The notes under the pieces: generated by a model
What the model was told of the DNA's origin: nothing
The model's input: only the letters and a program-made list of their open reading frames with translations
Database searches by the model: none
Position numbers and translations under genes: made by a program
Shown: piece by piece, positions 9,188 to 17,872 of the stretch
Layout: every line of letters begins with the position of its first letter
Numbering within the stretch: the first letter of the stretch is position 1
Source: Vicingaceae bacterium
GTDB taxonomy: Bacteria; Bacteroidota; Bacteroidia; Flavobacteriales_E; Vicingaceae
Length of the DNA stretch: 64,000 bases
Assembly: GCA_018402765.1 (NCBI GenBank)
Contig: JAGYIE010000003.1
Span: 496,001 to 560,000, forward strand
Reading direction: 5' to 3'

Positions 9188-9655
9188 ATGAAAAGAATAG
9201 TTTATTTAGCAAGTGTAGCTACACTTATTGGTTTTTCATCTTGTGATAGCGAGGCAAAAACACCCGTTAAAGATGTTCCAATTTCTACAGATATTATTAA
9301 TATCCCTTCTAACGAAGATGATAATTCCCCGTTGGCAGCATTTGAATTTGAAAACATTGTTTACGAGTTCGGCGAAATTACGCAAGGTGAAAAAGTGCAA
9401 ACTACTTTCAAATTTACGAACACAGGTGAGGTAGATTTAATCATTTCGGATGCAAAAGGAAGTTGTGGTTGTACTGTACCATTGTATCCAAGAAATCCAA
9501 TAGCTCCTGGTGAAGAAGGTGAAATTGAAGTAGTATTTGATAGTAATGGTAAAATGGGTCAGCAAAACAAAACAGTTACGCTAATCGCAAATACTAAACC
9601 TAATACCACAGTTTTAGCCTTAAAAGGTAATGTATTAACACCTGAAACAAAATAA
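9188..9655 (+). CDS. DUF1573 lipoprotein
   Basis: This 155-residue lipoprotein has a signal peptide with a lipobox ending at Cys20 (GFSSC). It carries one DUF1573 domain (around residues 55-150), seen as [18 protein letters not shown], then NTGEVDLII and SCGCTVP. The domain is an immunoglobulin-like fold of unknown function, widespread in Bacteroidota cell envelopes. It lies 31 bases after nusB and 2 bases before yajC, a conserved arrangement in the phylum. Confidence 0.87.
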   Translation: MKRIVYLASVATLIGFSSCDSEAKTPVKDVPISTDIINIPSNEDDNSPLAAFEFENIVYEFGEITQGEKVQTTFKFTNTGEVDLIISDAKGSCGCTVPLYPRNPIAPGEEGEIEVVFDSNGKMGQQNKTVTLIANTKPNTTVLALKGNVLTPETK

Positions 9656-9657
9656 TT

Positions 9658-9981
9658 ATGAATTTATTGAATGTTTTATTAATGGCTCCGGCAGGTGAGG
9701 GCGAAAATCCTATCATGTCTTTTTTACCTCTAGTTCTTATTATCGTCGTGTTCTATTTCTTTATGATTAGACCACAAATGAAAAAACAGAAAGAACAGCG
9801 AAAGTTTAGAGAAAATTTAGCAAAAGGACAAGATGTTGTTACGATTGGCGGTATACATGGCAAGGTAGCTGAAATTAAAGAAACGACTGTCGTTGTAGAT
9901 GCTGGAAATGGTACGAAATTGACTATAGAAAAAGCTGCAGTTTCTCCTGACTTTTCAGGAGCTGCAATGGGTGCAAAATAA
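9658..9981 (+). CDS. yajC: Preprotein translocase subunit YajC
   Basis: YajC is the small accessory subunit of the SecDF-YajC complex. The 107-residue protein has one transmembrane helix (about residues 20-40, rich in Leu, Val and Ile), then the conserved [17 protein letters not shown] and [14 protein letters not shown] segments. The ATG starts 2 bases after the DUF1573 stop. The soluble domain faces the cytoplasm in known homologues. Confidence 0.95.
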   Translation: MNLLNVLLMAPAGEGENPIMSFLPLVLIIVVFYFFMIRPQMKKQKEQRKFRENLAKGQDVVTIGGIHGKVAEIKETTVVVDAGNGTKLTIEKAAVSPDFSGAAMGAK

Positions 9982-10018
9982 TTCCTATATTCATTCTTTA
10001 GAACGAAACTAGGAAACT

Positions 10019-11008
10019 TTGAAAATTACAATTAAGAAAATATTTATCGAGAAGACAACTGAGGAAAAAAATCGGTTAAATCCTAAGATAAGTATTTTCC
10101 TCTTTTGCTTAGTAGTAGCGTCTATATTTTGGATACTAAATGCATTGGCTAAAGACTTAACTTTAGACATTCAATATCCTTGTATTTACGAATATAGCAG
10201 TGAAGACTTGATAATTACAAACTCTCCTCCATCTCAGCTAAAAGTTTTTGCTCAAGGTTCAGGCTTTAATCTTCTAGGTCAAGCTTTAATTCTTAAACGC
10301 AATCCACTTCAAATTTCCTTGAGTGACCTTACTGTTGATCAAAATGGGAATGCAATTGTGTATACAAAAGATTTGTTAGATGAAATTAGTAATCAGCTAG
10401 GTTCTAACATTAGTGTAGAAAGTATCTACCCAACAGAATTAAAAGTAAAGCTGGAAGAAAAGGTGACCAAATCAGTTCCTGTTGTCGTGAATTCAGATTT
10501 TTCTTTTGTACCACAAATACGGTTAAAAAATGTTTTGCTCCCTATACCACAAAAAGTTACAGTAAGCGGAGCTAAAAGTGTATTGGATTCTATCTATGAG
10601 ATCCACACCATCTTATTAGATCAATTAATTAAAGAAGACGTTACACTTTCAAGCGTTGATTTAGTTATTCCCAATACATCTGGATTAATTAAATTAAAGC
10701 CAAAGCAAATTAGTTTAGAAGTAAAAGTCGAGCAATTTACAGAGTCTTCTATCGCTCTTCCAATAAAAGTGATTAACTTGCCTAAAGGACTTAATTTTAG
10801 AATATTACCCTCTACTACCGTTATAAAATTTTTATTGCCAGTGCAGTTATTTGATGTTATATCTGCTGACAATTTCTCTGCTTCAGTCGATTATAAAGAT
10901 ATTTATAAAGATCAGAGTCGATTAAAGATTCGAATTCAGCAAGAAAAAGAGTTAGTCGAAATTATTGCTGTTCAGCCTGAGCGGGCTGAGTATTTAATAA
11001 AGAAATGA
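10019..11008 (+). CDS. YbbR-like domain protein
   Basis: This 329-residue protein has one N-terminal membrane helix (about 25-45). A periplasmic part follows with repeated YbbR-type segments, including VPVVVNSDFSFVPQIRLKN and ALPIKVINLPKGLNFRI. In Firmicutes YbbR (CdaR) regulates a di-adenylate cyclase, but no cyclase gene is visible here, so that role is not implied. The annotated start is a TTG at 10019 and no better ATG is available upstream. The stop overlaps the coaE start, so the two genes are translationally coupled. Confidence 0.78.
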   Translation: MKITIKKIFIEKTTEEKNRLNPKISIFLFCLVVASIFWILNALAKDLTLDIQYPCIYEYSSEDLIITNSPPSQLKVFAQGSGFNLLGQALILKRNPLQISLSDLTVDQNGNAIVYTKDLLDEISNQLGSNISVESIYPTELKVKLEEKVTKSVPVVVNSDFSFVPQIRLKNVLLPIPQKVTVSGAKSVLDSIYEIHTILLDQLIKEDVTLSSVDLVIPNTSGLIKLKPKQISLEVKVEQFTESSIALPIKVINLPKGLNFRILPSTTVIKFLLPVQLFDVISADNFSASVDYKDIYKDQSRLKIRIQQEKELVEIIAVQPERAEYLIKK

Positions 11009-11607
11009 ATATGCTAAAAATAGGATTAACAGGAGGTATGGGTAGTGGAAAAACAACTGTAAGTCGAGTTTTTAGAAACTTAGGTATTCCTATCTTTAAT
11101 TCAGATTTGGTAGCTAGAGAAATTGTGAATACCAATTCAAAAGCTATTGCATCTGTAAAGAATTTTTTTGGTAATCAGATTTATAAGGATGATGGTTTAG
11201 ACCGAAAGGCACTAGCAGATATCGTTTTTAATCATCCTGATAAGTTAAAAAAACTTAACAATATTGTACATCCATTAGTAGCAATTGAATTTGAAAAATG
11301 GTGTAATGAGCATCAGTCAGTTCCATACATTATAAAGGAATCTGCAATATTGTTCGAGTCAGGTGCGCATCAAGATTTAGATCGAATAATAGTTGTCTAC
11401 TCACAAAAGGAAGAGCGAATTCGTAGAATTATTAAACGAGATGGTTTATCACGTGAAGAAATAGTTAGTAGAATGAAAAGTCAATGGGATGATGGGACTC
11501 GAAATAAACTCGGCGATTTTATTATCATAAATGATGACATTGAAACAATTCTTCCCCAAGTTATGGAATTACATGAAGTACTTATCGGAACAGAACAATA
11601 CTCATGA
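11005..11607 (+). CDS. coaE: Dephospho-CoA kinase
   Basis: CoaE phosphorylates the 3'-hydroxyl of dephospho-CoA with ATP, the last step of coenzyme A synthesis. The P-loop is GGMGSGKTT (residues 10-18), followed by NSDLVAREI with the substrate-binding aspartate. Later motifs are HPLVAIEFEKW and KESAILFESG. The 200-residue length is normal. It overlaps the ybbR stop by 4 bases and its own stop overlaps the ATG of a decayed NAD(P)HX dehydratase fragment (ATGA). Confidence 0.95.
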   Translation: MNMLKIGLTGGMGSGKTTVSRVFRNLGIPIFNSDLVAREIVNTNSKAIASVKNFFGNQIYKDDGLDRKALADIVFNHPDKLKKLNNIVHPLVAIEFEKWCNEHQSVPYIIKESAILFESGAHQDLDRIIVVYSQKEERIRRIIKRDGLSREEIVSRMKSQWDDGTRNKLGDFIIINDDIETILPQVMELHEVLIGTEQYS

Positions 11608-11815
11608 ATAAAATGCACAATCTTTATTCACTTGATGTCCTGATGAAACACTCAAATATTGAGGCTCATAAACGAATTCATGGTCATGTACTTTTAATTG
11701 GCGGAACTTATGGTATGTGGCTTCTGCAATTTTTGCCTCGCATGCAGCTTTAAAATCAGGAGTAGGTTTAGTAAGTATACAAGCACCAAAGCTGCCTAGA
11801 CCTAAAATAATTTGA
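11604..11815 (+). pseudogene. Fragment of ADP-dependent NAD(P)HX dehydratase (YjeF/Nnr C-terminal domain)
   Basis: Two short adjacent frames together spell the beginning of the dehydratase domain that repairs hydrated NAD(P)H. The first frame gives HGHVLLIGGTYGM, the second SAIFASHAALKSGVGLVSIQ, then a stop. In intact family members these segments are continuous, as in HxLLxGGSYGxxGAAxLAxxAALRSGAGL. A frame change near 11714 and loss of everything after about 70 residues show it is dead. Its ATG overlaps the coaE stop, so it probably was once the next gene in that operon. I am fairly sure of the family. Confidence 0.7.
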
Positions 11816-11851
11816 TTATAAACAAGACCTGTAAGTAAGAGGTAAAATTAA

Positions 11852-11985
11852 ATACGTTTTCGAGTTGAATGTCAGTAGCACATCTACCGGATTTTATGCT
11901 GTTTTGACGAAGGACAACTTGTAGTGCTTTCAATGGTGTTGAAAAGAAATCTCAAAAGACACGACCAAAAGAAATTGATATATAC
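11852..11985 (+). pseudogene. Relic of a RelE/HigB-like toxin
   Basis: Reading across one nonsense codon and one frameshift gives IRFRVECQ, stop, HIYRILCCFDEGQLVVL, then (next frame) FNGVEKKSQKT and PKEID. This matches the second half of phage-type RelE/HigB mRNA-interferase toxins, whose core reads FRVxYxxNIYRIFxxFDxGxxVVLLNGFxKKTQKTPxxEI. The start of the gene and any antitoxin partner are missing. Identification rests on pattern recognition over about 40 residues. Confidence 0.55.
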
Positions 11986-12294
11986 ATAACGACACAAGAG
12001 GTTCAGCGTTATGTGATTAAATTAAAGATGCCAAAAGATGATTGTGGTACGCCAAATGAAATGTACCGTGCAATTCAAGATGTAAAATTTCTTGAGCAGT
12101 TGAAGCAAAATCATTTAGATGGTTGTTATGCTATTTTGTTAATAGAGCGCCAAGCTTTTTGGCAATCACCACAAGCTAATACTGCTGTCTATCAATTATT
12201 TAATCAACAACATGTAAATATCCAAACCATTGAAGTTGCACACTTACCTAATTTTTTGCACAAAAAAAGTGGTATTCAACTTAATAATCAGTAA
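11986..12294 (+). pseudogene. C-terminal fragment of an unknown, possibly nuclease-like protein
   Basis: About 100 codons are open from the toxin relic through a stop at 12292-12294, with no ATG start at a sensible place. The fragment contains YVIKLKMPKDD, which resembles the strand and lysine of PD-(D/E)xK-type nuclease folds with the acidic residue changed to Lys. A region MYRAIQDVKFLEQLKQ and a hydrophobic DGCYAILLIERQAFWQS follow. Because its beginning is fused to the toxin relic, it is probably the remaining tail of a gene whose front was deleted. I do not recognise the family with confidence. Confidence 0.4.
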
Positions 12295-12385
12295 CAAGGA
12301 ATTTGGAATAACTTTGTGGATATTCATAATACGACATGGAAATATTATGTGCTCGAAATTTGAAATGAAAAAAGGCCTAACCACT

Positions 12386-12443
12386 AAAAGCGTGCAAGCG
12401 CCATTAGCCTTGCTGCAGCTAAGCCAAAGTACGCCTGCACGCG
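12386..12443. repeat. GC-rich imperfect palindrome
   Basis: A segment much richer in G and C than its surroundings. The outer arms are GCGTGCAAGCG and CGCCTGCACGC (one mismatch), and an inner pair TTAGC and GCTAA lies within. It falls in the decayed island between the nuclease-like fragment and the IS1182 fragment. It may be the end of a mobile element or a recombination site; no identity is proven. Confidence 0.4.
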
Positions 12444-12572
12444 TTCCTTCAAACCGTCTAAAAACCTCTCACAATCAATAGTAATTAACAAATTGGTTGT
12501 TAATGACTTGTGGTTATATTTTTTCGGTTTAATAATTGGTTTTTCAGTAATTTTAAACTATCATTAATTAAA

Positions 12573-12893
12573 TTGTATAAGAAGTTTATTATTGGAAAGA
12601 ACAGGTCTCAGATTTCACTATTTGTTGCTTCATTGGATGAAGCAATTGATCCCTACAATGAGGTTCGGCTAATAGATCTAGTTGTAAGCAGTATATCGCT
12701 ATCGGAATTAGGGGTTAAAACAGATTTCATCGAGAACGGTCGTCCGGCCTATCATCCATCTGTCCTATTGCGACTGTTTATATGTGGTTATTATAGCATT
12801 CCCAAATCAAAAAATCGATTTATTTATCATTTTTATAACTCACTTAAATTGCTCAAAAAGTGCTATTTTTATCTAATACGATGGTTGAACTAA
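12573..12893 (+). pseudogene. IS1182-family transposase, N-terminal fragment
   Basis: The frame contains FIIGKNRSQISLF, DEAIDPYNEVRLIDLVV and ENGRPAYHPSVLLRLFICGY, which is the N-terminal DUF772 region of IS1182 transposases. After that region the sequence loses the family pattern (normally YLNRIRSSRxLE) and ends at 12893 after about 107 codons. The DDE catalytic domain is entirely absent, so this is a truncated copy. A TTG at 12573 would be the original start; the open frame extends to 12510. I found no terminal inverted repeats. Confidence 0.75.
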
Positions 12894-12948
12894 AAACTCA
12901 TCATTGGTTTTGATCCGAACTGACCTTGGTCATAATTATGTAAAAAAA

Positions 12949-13806
12949 ATGAGAAAAATATTAACCTTAGGAATACTGATTTTCTTTGTATCTTGTTTTG
13001 AAAATGAATCTGTTGAGAAAAATTCTTTTATTGAAACTCAAAACCAATTTAAAATGGATGTGCTGTTATTAGGTACTTTTCATTTTGCTAATTTTAATCC
13101 AGAAAATAATGGAGATGTTCTTGAGGTTAATGTTCCTGATGTATTAACGGATGATAATCAGAAAGAATTAGAAAAAATAACCGAATTAATTTCTGAATTC
13201 AAACCTGATAAAATATTTTTAGAGTATCCGTATTCCAAACAAAATCAATTAGACTCAGCTTACAGTAAATTTGAAGTGATTGATTATAGCCAAACAAAAA
13301 GGACAGAAATTATTCAATTGGGTTTCAGAGTAGCTAAAAGGCTTAAACATAAGAAAGTTTATGCAATGGATTATAGAACTGATTTTCCTTACGATAGTTT
13401 AATTAATCAAATGGAAAAGGCCAAACAATTTCATTTGATAGAAAAAGATAGTATTGAACTTGATCGGATAGAAAAATATGAGAATAAAATGTTTGCGTCC
13501 AACAAATTATTGTCAGAAATACTATTTTACAATAATGACCAAGAAAATAGAAAGTTAGATATTAATTGGTACTTAAGTGTTGCTAATCAAGGAGGAACAA
13601 AAGATAATTTTGTTGGTGCTTATTTAGCATCGGAATGGTATCGCCGAAATCTTTATATGTACTCGATTATACAAAAGACAATAGAAAAGAATGATAAAAA
13701 AATTATGATTTTAGCAGGAGCAAGCCATATCGGAATGTTTAAAGATTATATTGATAAAAATCCAGAATGGAAAACCACCGAATTGAAAGACATTATGCAA
13801 AAATAA
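12949..13806 (+). CDS. DUF5694 lipoprotein (TraB/TIKI-like)
   Basis: This is a 285-residue protein when started at the ATG at 12949, which gives a lipoprotein signal ending at Cys16 (FFVSC). An upstream TTG or GTG start would only add a non-signal leader. The family core is LLLGTFHFAN (around residues 40-49), KPDKIFLEYP (around 87) and the late ILAGASHIGMF (around 261), the spacing of conserved Glu and His residues seen in TraB/GumN-type putative metalloproteases. DUF5694 has no proven function. It follows a decayed transposon fragment and is the only intact gene of the island, so it may have arrived by transfer. Confidence 0.72.
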   Translation: MRKILTLGILIFFVSCFENESVEKNSFIETQNQFKMDVLLLGTFHFANFNPENNGDVLEVNVPDVLTDDNQKELEKITELISEFKPDKIFLEYPYSKQNQLDSAYSKFEVIDYSQTKRTEIIQLGFRVAKRLKHKKVYAMDYRTDFPYDSLINQMEKAKQFHLIEKDSIELDRIEKYENKMFASNKLLSEILFYNNDQENRKLDINWYLSVANQGGTKDNFVGAYLASEWYRRNLYMYSIIQKTIEKNDKKIMILAGASHIGMFKDYIDKNPEWKTTELKDIMQK

Positions 13807-14162
13807 CTGAGGCTAACAGAGAACCTTGCTAAAAAACCCGTTATTTCTACTAATTTATTTTTTAGGTTAAAATAGTTAATTTTTATTCATCAAGATTTTG
13901 ATAATAAAGTTTATAGTTTTTTTATGTTTTGTTTAACTGATGATAGAAAACGAATATGAAATGTATTGGATAGGTAATTTTTTTTTAAAAATCTAAATTA
14001 GAGTTTAAATTTATACGGATTAATAAGGTCTTCTATAATCACCAAGGTATGCCTTCTTAAACTATCTTTTTTTTAACATGTGATTCTTGTTTAAAGATAT
14101 CAACTGTTCGCCTCAATTAATTCTAATCAAAAGGTTAATTTTATCCTCCAATCCATTTTGTT
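13807..14162. other. Intergenic stretch without a recognisable gene
   Basis: 356 AT-rich bases between the DUF5694 gene and pfkA. A pair AAATAAC and GTTATTT flanks the first 45 bases and might act as a weak hairpin. I see no coding relic and no clear TAnnTTTG box. Confidence 0.5.
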
Positions 14163-15134
14163 ATGAAAAAGATAGGCGTTTTTACATCAGGAGGAGACTC
14201 ACCGGGAATGAATGCTGCTATAAGAGCTGTTGTCCGATCTGCAATTTACCATAATGTTGAGGTTGTTGGTATTAGAAGAGCCTATGATGGTATGATATCA
14301 TGCGACTTTGTCAAATTAACTTCTCAAGATGTAAGCGGCATCATTCAGCGAGGTGGAACTATTTTAAAGTCTGCTAGGAGTGTAGCATTTAGAACTCCCG
14401 AAGGACGAAAGAAAGCCTTTGAAAATTTAGTGAACCACCGAATTGATGGTTTAATTGCAATTGGCGGTGATGGAACGTTTACAGGTGCAAAAGTTTTTGA
14501 AGCAGAATATGGCATTCCGTCCATTGGTATTCCAGGAACAATTGATAATGATTTATATGGAACAGACAATACCATCGGTTACGATACCGCAATCAATACA
14601 GTAGTTGAAGCAGTGGATAAAATTAGAGACACCGCTAGTTCTCATGATCGTTTATTTTTTGTAGAAGTGATGGGAAGAGATGCAGGCTTTATTGCGCTGA
14701 GAAGCGGCATAGGGCTGGGAGCGGAAGCGATATTAGTACCTGAAACGCCCACGTATATTGATGCATTAATTGCCAAGCTAGAAAAAGGACGAGATCAGCT
14801 AAAAAGTAGCGCCATTATTATTGTTGCTGAGGGTGATGATGCAGGCAATGCATCAGAGGTAGCGAAAAAAGTAAAGGAGCGTTTTGATTATTATGATACT
14901 AAAGTTACTGTATTGGGCCACATACAACGTGGAGGAAGTCCCACTGCCGCCGATCGAGTATTGGCTAGTAGATTAGGACTTGCTGCTGTTGAGGCGCTTA
15001 TTGGAGGTAAAACGAATCAAATGGTCGGTGTAGTCAATAATCAAATTGAGCATACCGATTATAGTAAAGCCATAAAACATCACAGTACGCTAAATGAGAA
15101 TTTACTTCGTTTAGCAGAAATCTTATCCATTTAA
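14163..15134 (+). CDS. pfkA: ATP-dependent 6-phosphofructokinase
   Basis: PfkA phosphorylates fructose-6-phosphate to the 1,6-bisphosphate, the committing step of glycolysis. The 323-residue length is that of bacterial PfkA. The N-terminal ATP loop is TSGGDSPGMNAAIR (residues 8-21), then GGDGTFTGA (around 101) and the substrate and catalytic segment GIPGTIDNDLYGTD (around 124-137, with the base Asp). The Gly at the GGDGT position after GD is the form expected of ATP-using enzymes. The stop is directly followed by the priA ATG. Confidence 0.96.
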   Translation: MKKIGVFTSGGDSPGMNAAIRAVVRSAIYHNVEVVGIRRAYDGMISCDFVKLTSQDVSGIIQRGGTILKSARSVAFRTPEGRKKAFENLVNHRIDGLIAIGGDGTFTGAKVFEAEYGIPSIGIPGTIDNDLYGTDNTIGYDTAINTVVEAVDKIRDTASSHDRLFFVEVMGRDAGFIALRSGIGLGAEAILVPETPTYIDALIAKLEKGRDQLKSSAIIIVAEGDDAGNASEVAKKVKERFDYYDTKVTVLGHIQRGGSPTAADRVLASRLGLAAVEALIGGKTNQMVGVVNNQIEHTDYSKAIKHHSTLNENLLRLAEILSI

Positions 15135-17621
15135 ATGAGTCGAATAACCTACTTCGTGGATCTGGTGCTTCCGTTGCCCATTCCAAATTTATATACATAT
15201 AGAGTTCCAAAAGAATGGAATGAGGTATTGGCTATTGGCAAAAGAGTAATTGCTCAATTTGGTAAAGGCACGAAAATGTACACAGCCATTATTCTAAAAA
15301 TTCATGAAATCGCTCCTGCTTATGAGGCGAAGTACATCGAGTCCATTTTAGATGAATCTCCTATAGTAAACAGTTTTCAATTAAAGCTTTGGAAATGGAT
15401 TGGGTCATATTATATGGCCACTCCGGGTGATGTGATGAATGCAGCTTTACCAACGTCTTTAAAATTAGCCAGTGAAACAAAAATATTGCTTCATGCGGAT
15501 TATCGAGAGGTTATGGAGGATCTTTCTGATAACGAGTATTTAATTATAGAAGCACTAGAGATTAGAAATGAATTGAACCTTGCCGAGATGTCAGAAATTT
15601 TAGGCATCAAAAATATTCACGGATATATCAAACGCCTAATTGAGAAAAAAGCGATAGTCGTGGAGGAAGAATTAAAACGACGCTATAAACCCAAGATGGA
15701 AAGCTATGTTCAGTTAACTGAAGATGCAGATCACGAAGACCGCTTGAAAGATATATTTGATAAGTTGGGCAGAGCTCCCAAACAACTAGAATTGTTAATG
15801 GGGTTTATCCAATTAAACCAGCGCTATAGCTCACAACCAAAGCGAGTAAAAAAGATAGATTTACAAAAGGCGGTAAATTCAACTGCTGCCGGGGTTAATT
15901 CTTTGGTTAAAAAAGGAATTTTCGAAATCTATGAAGAAGAAGTAAATCGAATCAATATTGATGAGTTGGGTTTTAAGGATTTGTTTACCCTCAACGAGTA
16001 TCAAGAAATTGCTTACCAAGAAATAAAAACACATTTTAAAAACGATAAAGTTACTTTACTCCATGGAGTTACTTCTTCAGGAAAGACCGAAATATTTATT
16101 CGGCTAATTGAAGAGCAAATAGCTCTTGGCAAGCAAGTACTTTATTTGTTACCTGAAATAGCACTAACTGCTCAAATAGTAGGCAGATTACGCAAAGTTT
16201 TTGGCGATAAAGTAGGAGTTTATCACTCTAAATATAATGAGAACGAGCGGGTAGAGGTATGGAATGAGGTGTTAAATTTTAAAAGTAATACCGCCGACCA
16301 TCGTTTTCAGATTATTTTAGGTGCTCGTTCGGCCTTGTTTTTGCCTTACAGTGATCTAGGTTTGATCATTGTAGATGAAGAGCATGAGTCTACTTTTAAG
16401 CAATACGACCCGGCGCCGCGCTATCAAGCCAGAGATGCATCTATCGTATTGGCGCAACTGCACAAGGCAAATGTTTTGTTAGGATCTGCCACGCCTTCTA
16501 TAGAAAGCTATCAAAACGCAAAAGAAGGAAAATTTGGTTTAGTAGAACTGTTTAAGCGCCATGGAAATGTGCAAATGCCAGAGATTTTATGCGCTGATAT
16601 AAAAGAAGCTACACGAAAAAAGAAGATGAAGTCGCTTTTTTCGCCTTTACTTTTTGAAGAAATGGAGCTTGCTTTGGAGAATAAAGAACAGATTATTCTT
16701 TTTCAAAATCGAAGAGGGTATTCTCCAATTATGATTTGTGAGACTTGTGGACATACAGCAGGCTGCAAAAATTGCGACGTGGGGTTAACCTATCATAAAT
16801 ACAAAAATGTATTAAACTGCCACTATTGTGGCTATTATGTTCCAATGCCTAAAGTATGTCCTGCTTGCGGCGATTCGGCTATAAAAGTAAAAGGGTTTGG
16901 TACAGAAAAAATAGAGGAGGAGCTAGGTATTTTGTTTCCTGATGCAAAAGTTGCCCGTATGGATTTAGATACGACGAGGGCGAAGAATGCCTATCATACT
17001 ATAATTAGCCAGTTTGAAAATTATGAAGTAGATATTTTAGTTGGTACTCAAATGGTTACGAAAGGGTTGGATTTTAGTAATGTAAGTTTGGTTGGGGTTT
17101 TAAATGCGGATAATATGCTCCATTTTCCTGATTTTCGATCGTATGAGCGCAGTTATCAGTTGATGTCGCAAGTAGCCGGAAGAGCAGGTAGAAAAAATAA
17201 AAGAGGCAAAGTGATTATTCAGTCCTACAATCCTGATCACCAAATAATACGCAACGTAATCGATAATGATTACACAACGATGTTTACGAATGAAATTATT
17301 GATCGTCGAAACTTTAAATATCCTCCATTTTATCGATTGATTCAAGTTACCTTAAGGCATAGAGAATTAGCAGCTGTAAACCGAGCGTCTGACTACTTTG
17401 CAAGAGATATGAAGGCTGTGTTTGGTAATCGTGTTTTAGGTCCTGAATTCCCTGGTATCGCTAAAATTCGAAACAGTTATCACAAACAAATTATTCTAAA
17501 GATCGAGAAGAAGGCTTCTATAAATACAGCAAAAGAGCATCTAAGAACTATCTATACCAATGCAATTAATTTGCCTGAATTTAAAGGAGTGCGGGTGATG
17601 TTTGATGTAGATCCTTACTAA
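15135..17621 (+). CDS. priA: Primosomal protein N', replication restart helicase
   Basis: PriA is a 3'-5' DNA helicase that recognises stalled forks and reloads the replisome. The 828-residue length is normal. The N-terminal 3'-DNA-binding domain covers about 1-110. The helicase has Walker A GVTSSGKTE (around 316) and the motif II box DEEH (around 413). Two zinc sites are formed by CETCGH, CKNCD, CHYCGY and CPACGD (around 535-580), and motif VI is QVAGRAGR. It starts at the base after the pfkA stop and is probably co-transcribed. It is followed by a repeat array. Confidence 0.96.
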   Translation: MSRITYFVDLVLPLPIPNLYTYRVPKEWNEVLAIGKRVIAQFGKGTKMYTAIILKIHEIAPAYEAKYIESILDESPIVNSFQLKLWKWIGSYYMATPGDVMNAALPTSLKLASETKILLHADYREVMEDLSDNEYLIIEALEIRNELNLAEMSEILGIKNIHGYIKRLIEKKAIVVEEELKRRYKPKMESYVQLTEDADHEDRLKDIFDKLGRAPKQLELLMGFIQLNQRYSSQPKRVKKIDLQKAVNSTAAGVNSLVKKGIFEIYEEEVNRINIDELGFKDLFTLNEYQEIAYQEIKTHFKNDKVTLLHGVTSSGKTEIFIRLIEEQIALGKQVLYLLPEIALTAQIVGRLRKVFGDKVGVYHSKYNENERVEVWNEVLNFKSNTADHRFQIILGARSALFLPYSDLGLIIVDEEHESTFKQYDPAPRYQARDASIVLAQLHKANVLLGSATPSIESYQNAKEGKFGLVELFKRHGNVQMPEILCADIKEATRKKKMKSLFSPLLFEEMELALENKEQIILFQNRRGYSPIMICETCGHTAGCKNCDVGLTYHKYKNVLNCHYCGYYVPMPKVCPACGDSAIKVKGFGTEKIEEELGILFPDAKVARMDLDTTRAKNAYHTIISQFENYEVDILVGTQMVTKGLDFSNVSLVGVLNADNMLHFPDFRSYERSYQLMSQVAGRAGRKNKRGKVIIQSYNPDHQIIRNVIDNDYTTMFTNEIIDRRNFKYPPFYRLIQVTLRHRELAAVNRASDYFARDMKAVFGNRVLGPEFPGIAKIRNSYHKQIILKIEKKASINTAKEHLRTIYTNAINLPEFKGVRVMFDVDPY

Positions 17622-17735
17622 TTATAAAATTGCTCCGCAATGTTTACTAATTGTTAATTGCTAATTGTTAATTATAAAATTGCTCCGCAATATTTACTAA
17701 TTGTTAATTGTGAATTATAAAATTGCTCCGCAATT
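17620..17735. repeat. Three tandem copies of an AT-rich repeat with a TTGCTCCGCAA core
   Basis: Units with AATTATAAAATTGCTCCGCAA occur at 17620-17641, 17670-17691 and 17713-17734. They are separated by variants of TTGTTAATTG. The core TTGCTCCGCAA is nearly palindromic. The array begins at the end of priA and is the left border of the S23 gene segment. Confidence 0.85.
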
Positions 17736-17742
17736 GTTTTAT

Positions 17743-17837
17743 TTGTTGATGGTTAATTATGGAGTTGCTCCGCAATTCTTCTTAAAAGAATTTTGCGAAG
17801 AAAAAATTCAATTAACCATTAACAATTCACAATTAAG
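17743..17837. repeat. Palindromic interspersed repeat, copy A
   Basis: An arm with GGAGTTGCTCCGCAATTCTT is followed by AAAAG and the complementary AATTTTGCGAAGAAAAAATT. Flanking GGTTAATTA and TTAACCATTAACAATTCACA pieces are present. The same hairpin core recurs at 18300-18385 and, on the opposite strand, at 26310-26410. Confidence 0.8.
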
Positions 17838-17872
17838 TTGATTGGCGGCAGCCAACAACAATTAAATATTCT

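Noticed and set aside
12373-12460. Possible integron attC site
   Set aside because: GCCTAAC fits one consensus end, but the matching GTTRRRY is absent and there is no integrase or cassette array. Kept only as a GC-rich palindrome.
17620-17837. CRISPR array
   Set aside because: The repeated units have AT-rich, near-identical spacers of variable length and no cas genes are present. It is an interspersed repeat, not a CRISPR.
17838-17870. Terminator hairpin TTGGC/GCCAA after the S23 gene
   Set aside because: The stem is short and there is no T-run on the minus strand, so it was not listed as a terminator.
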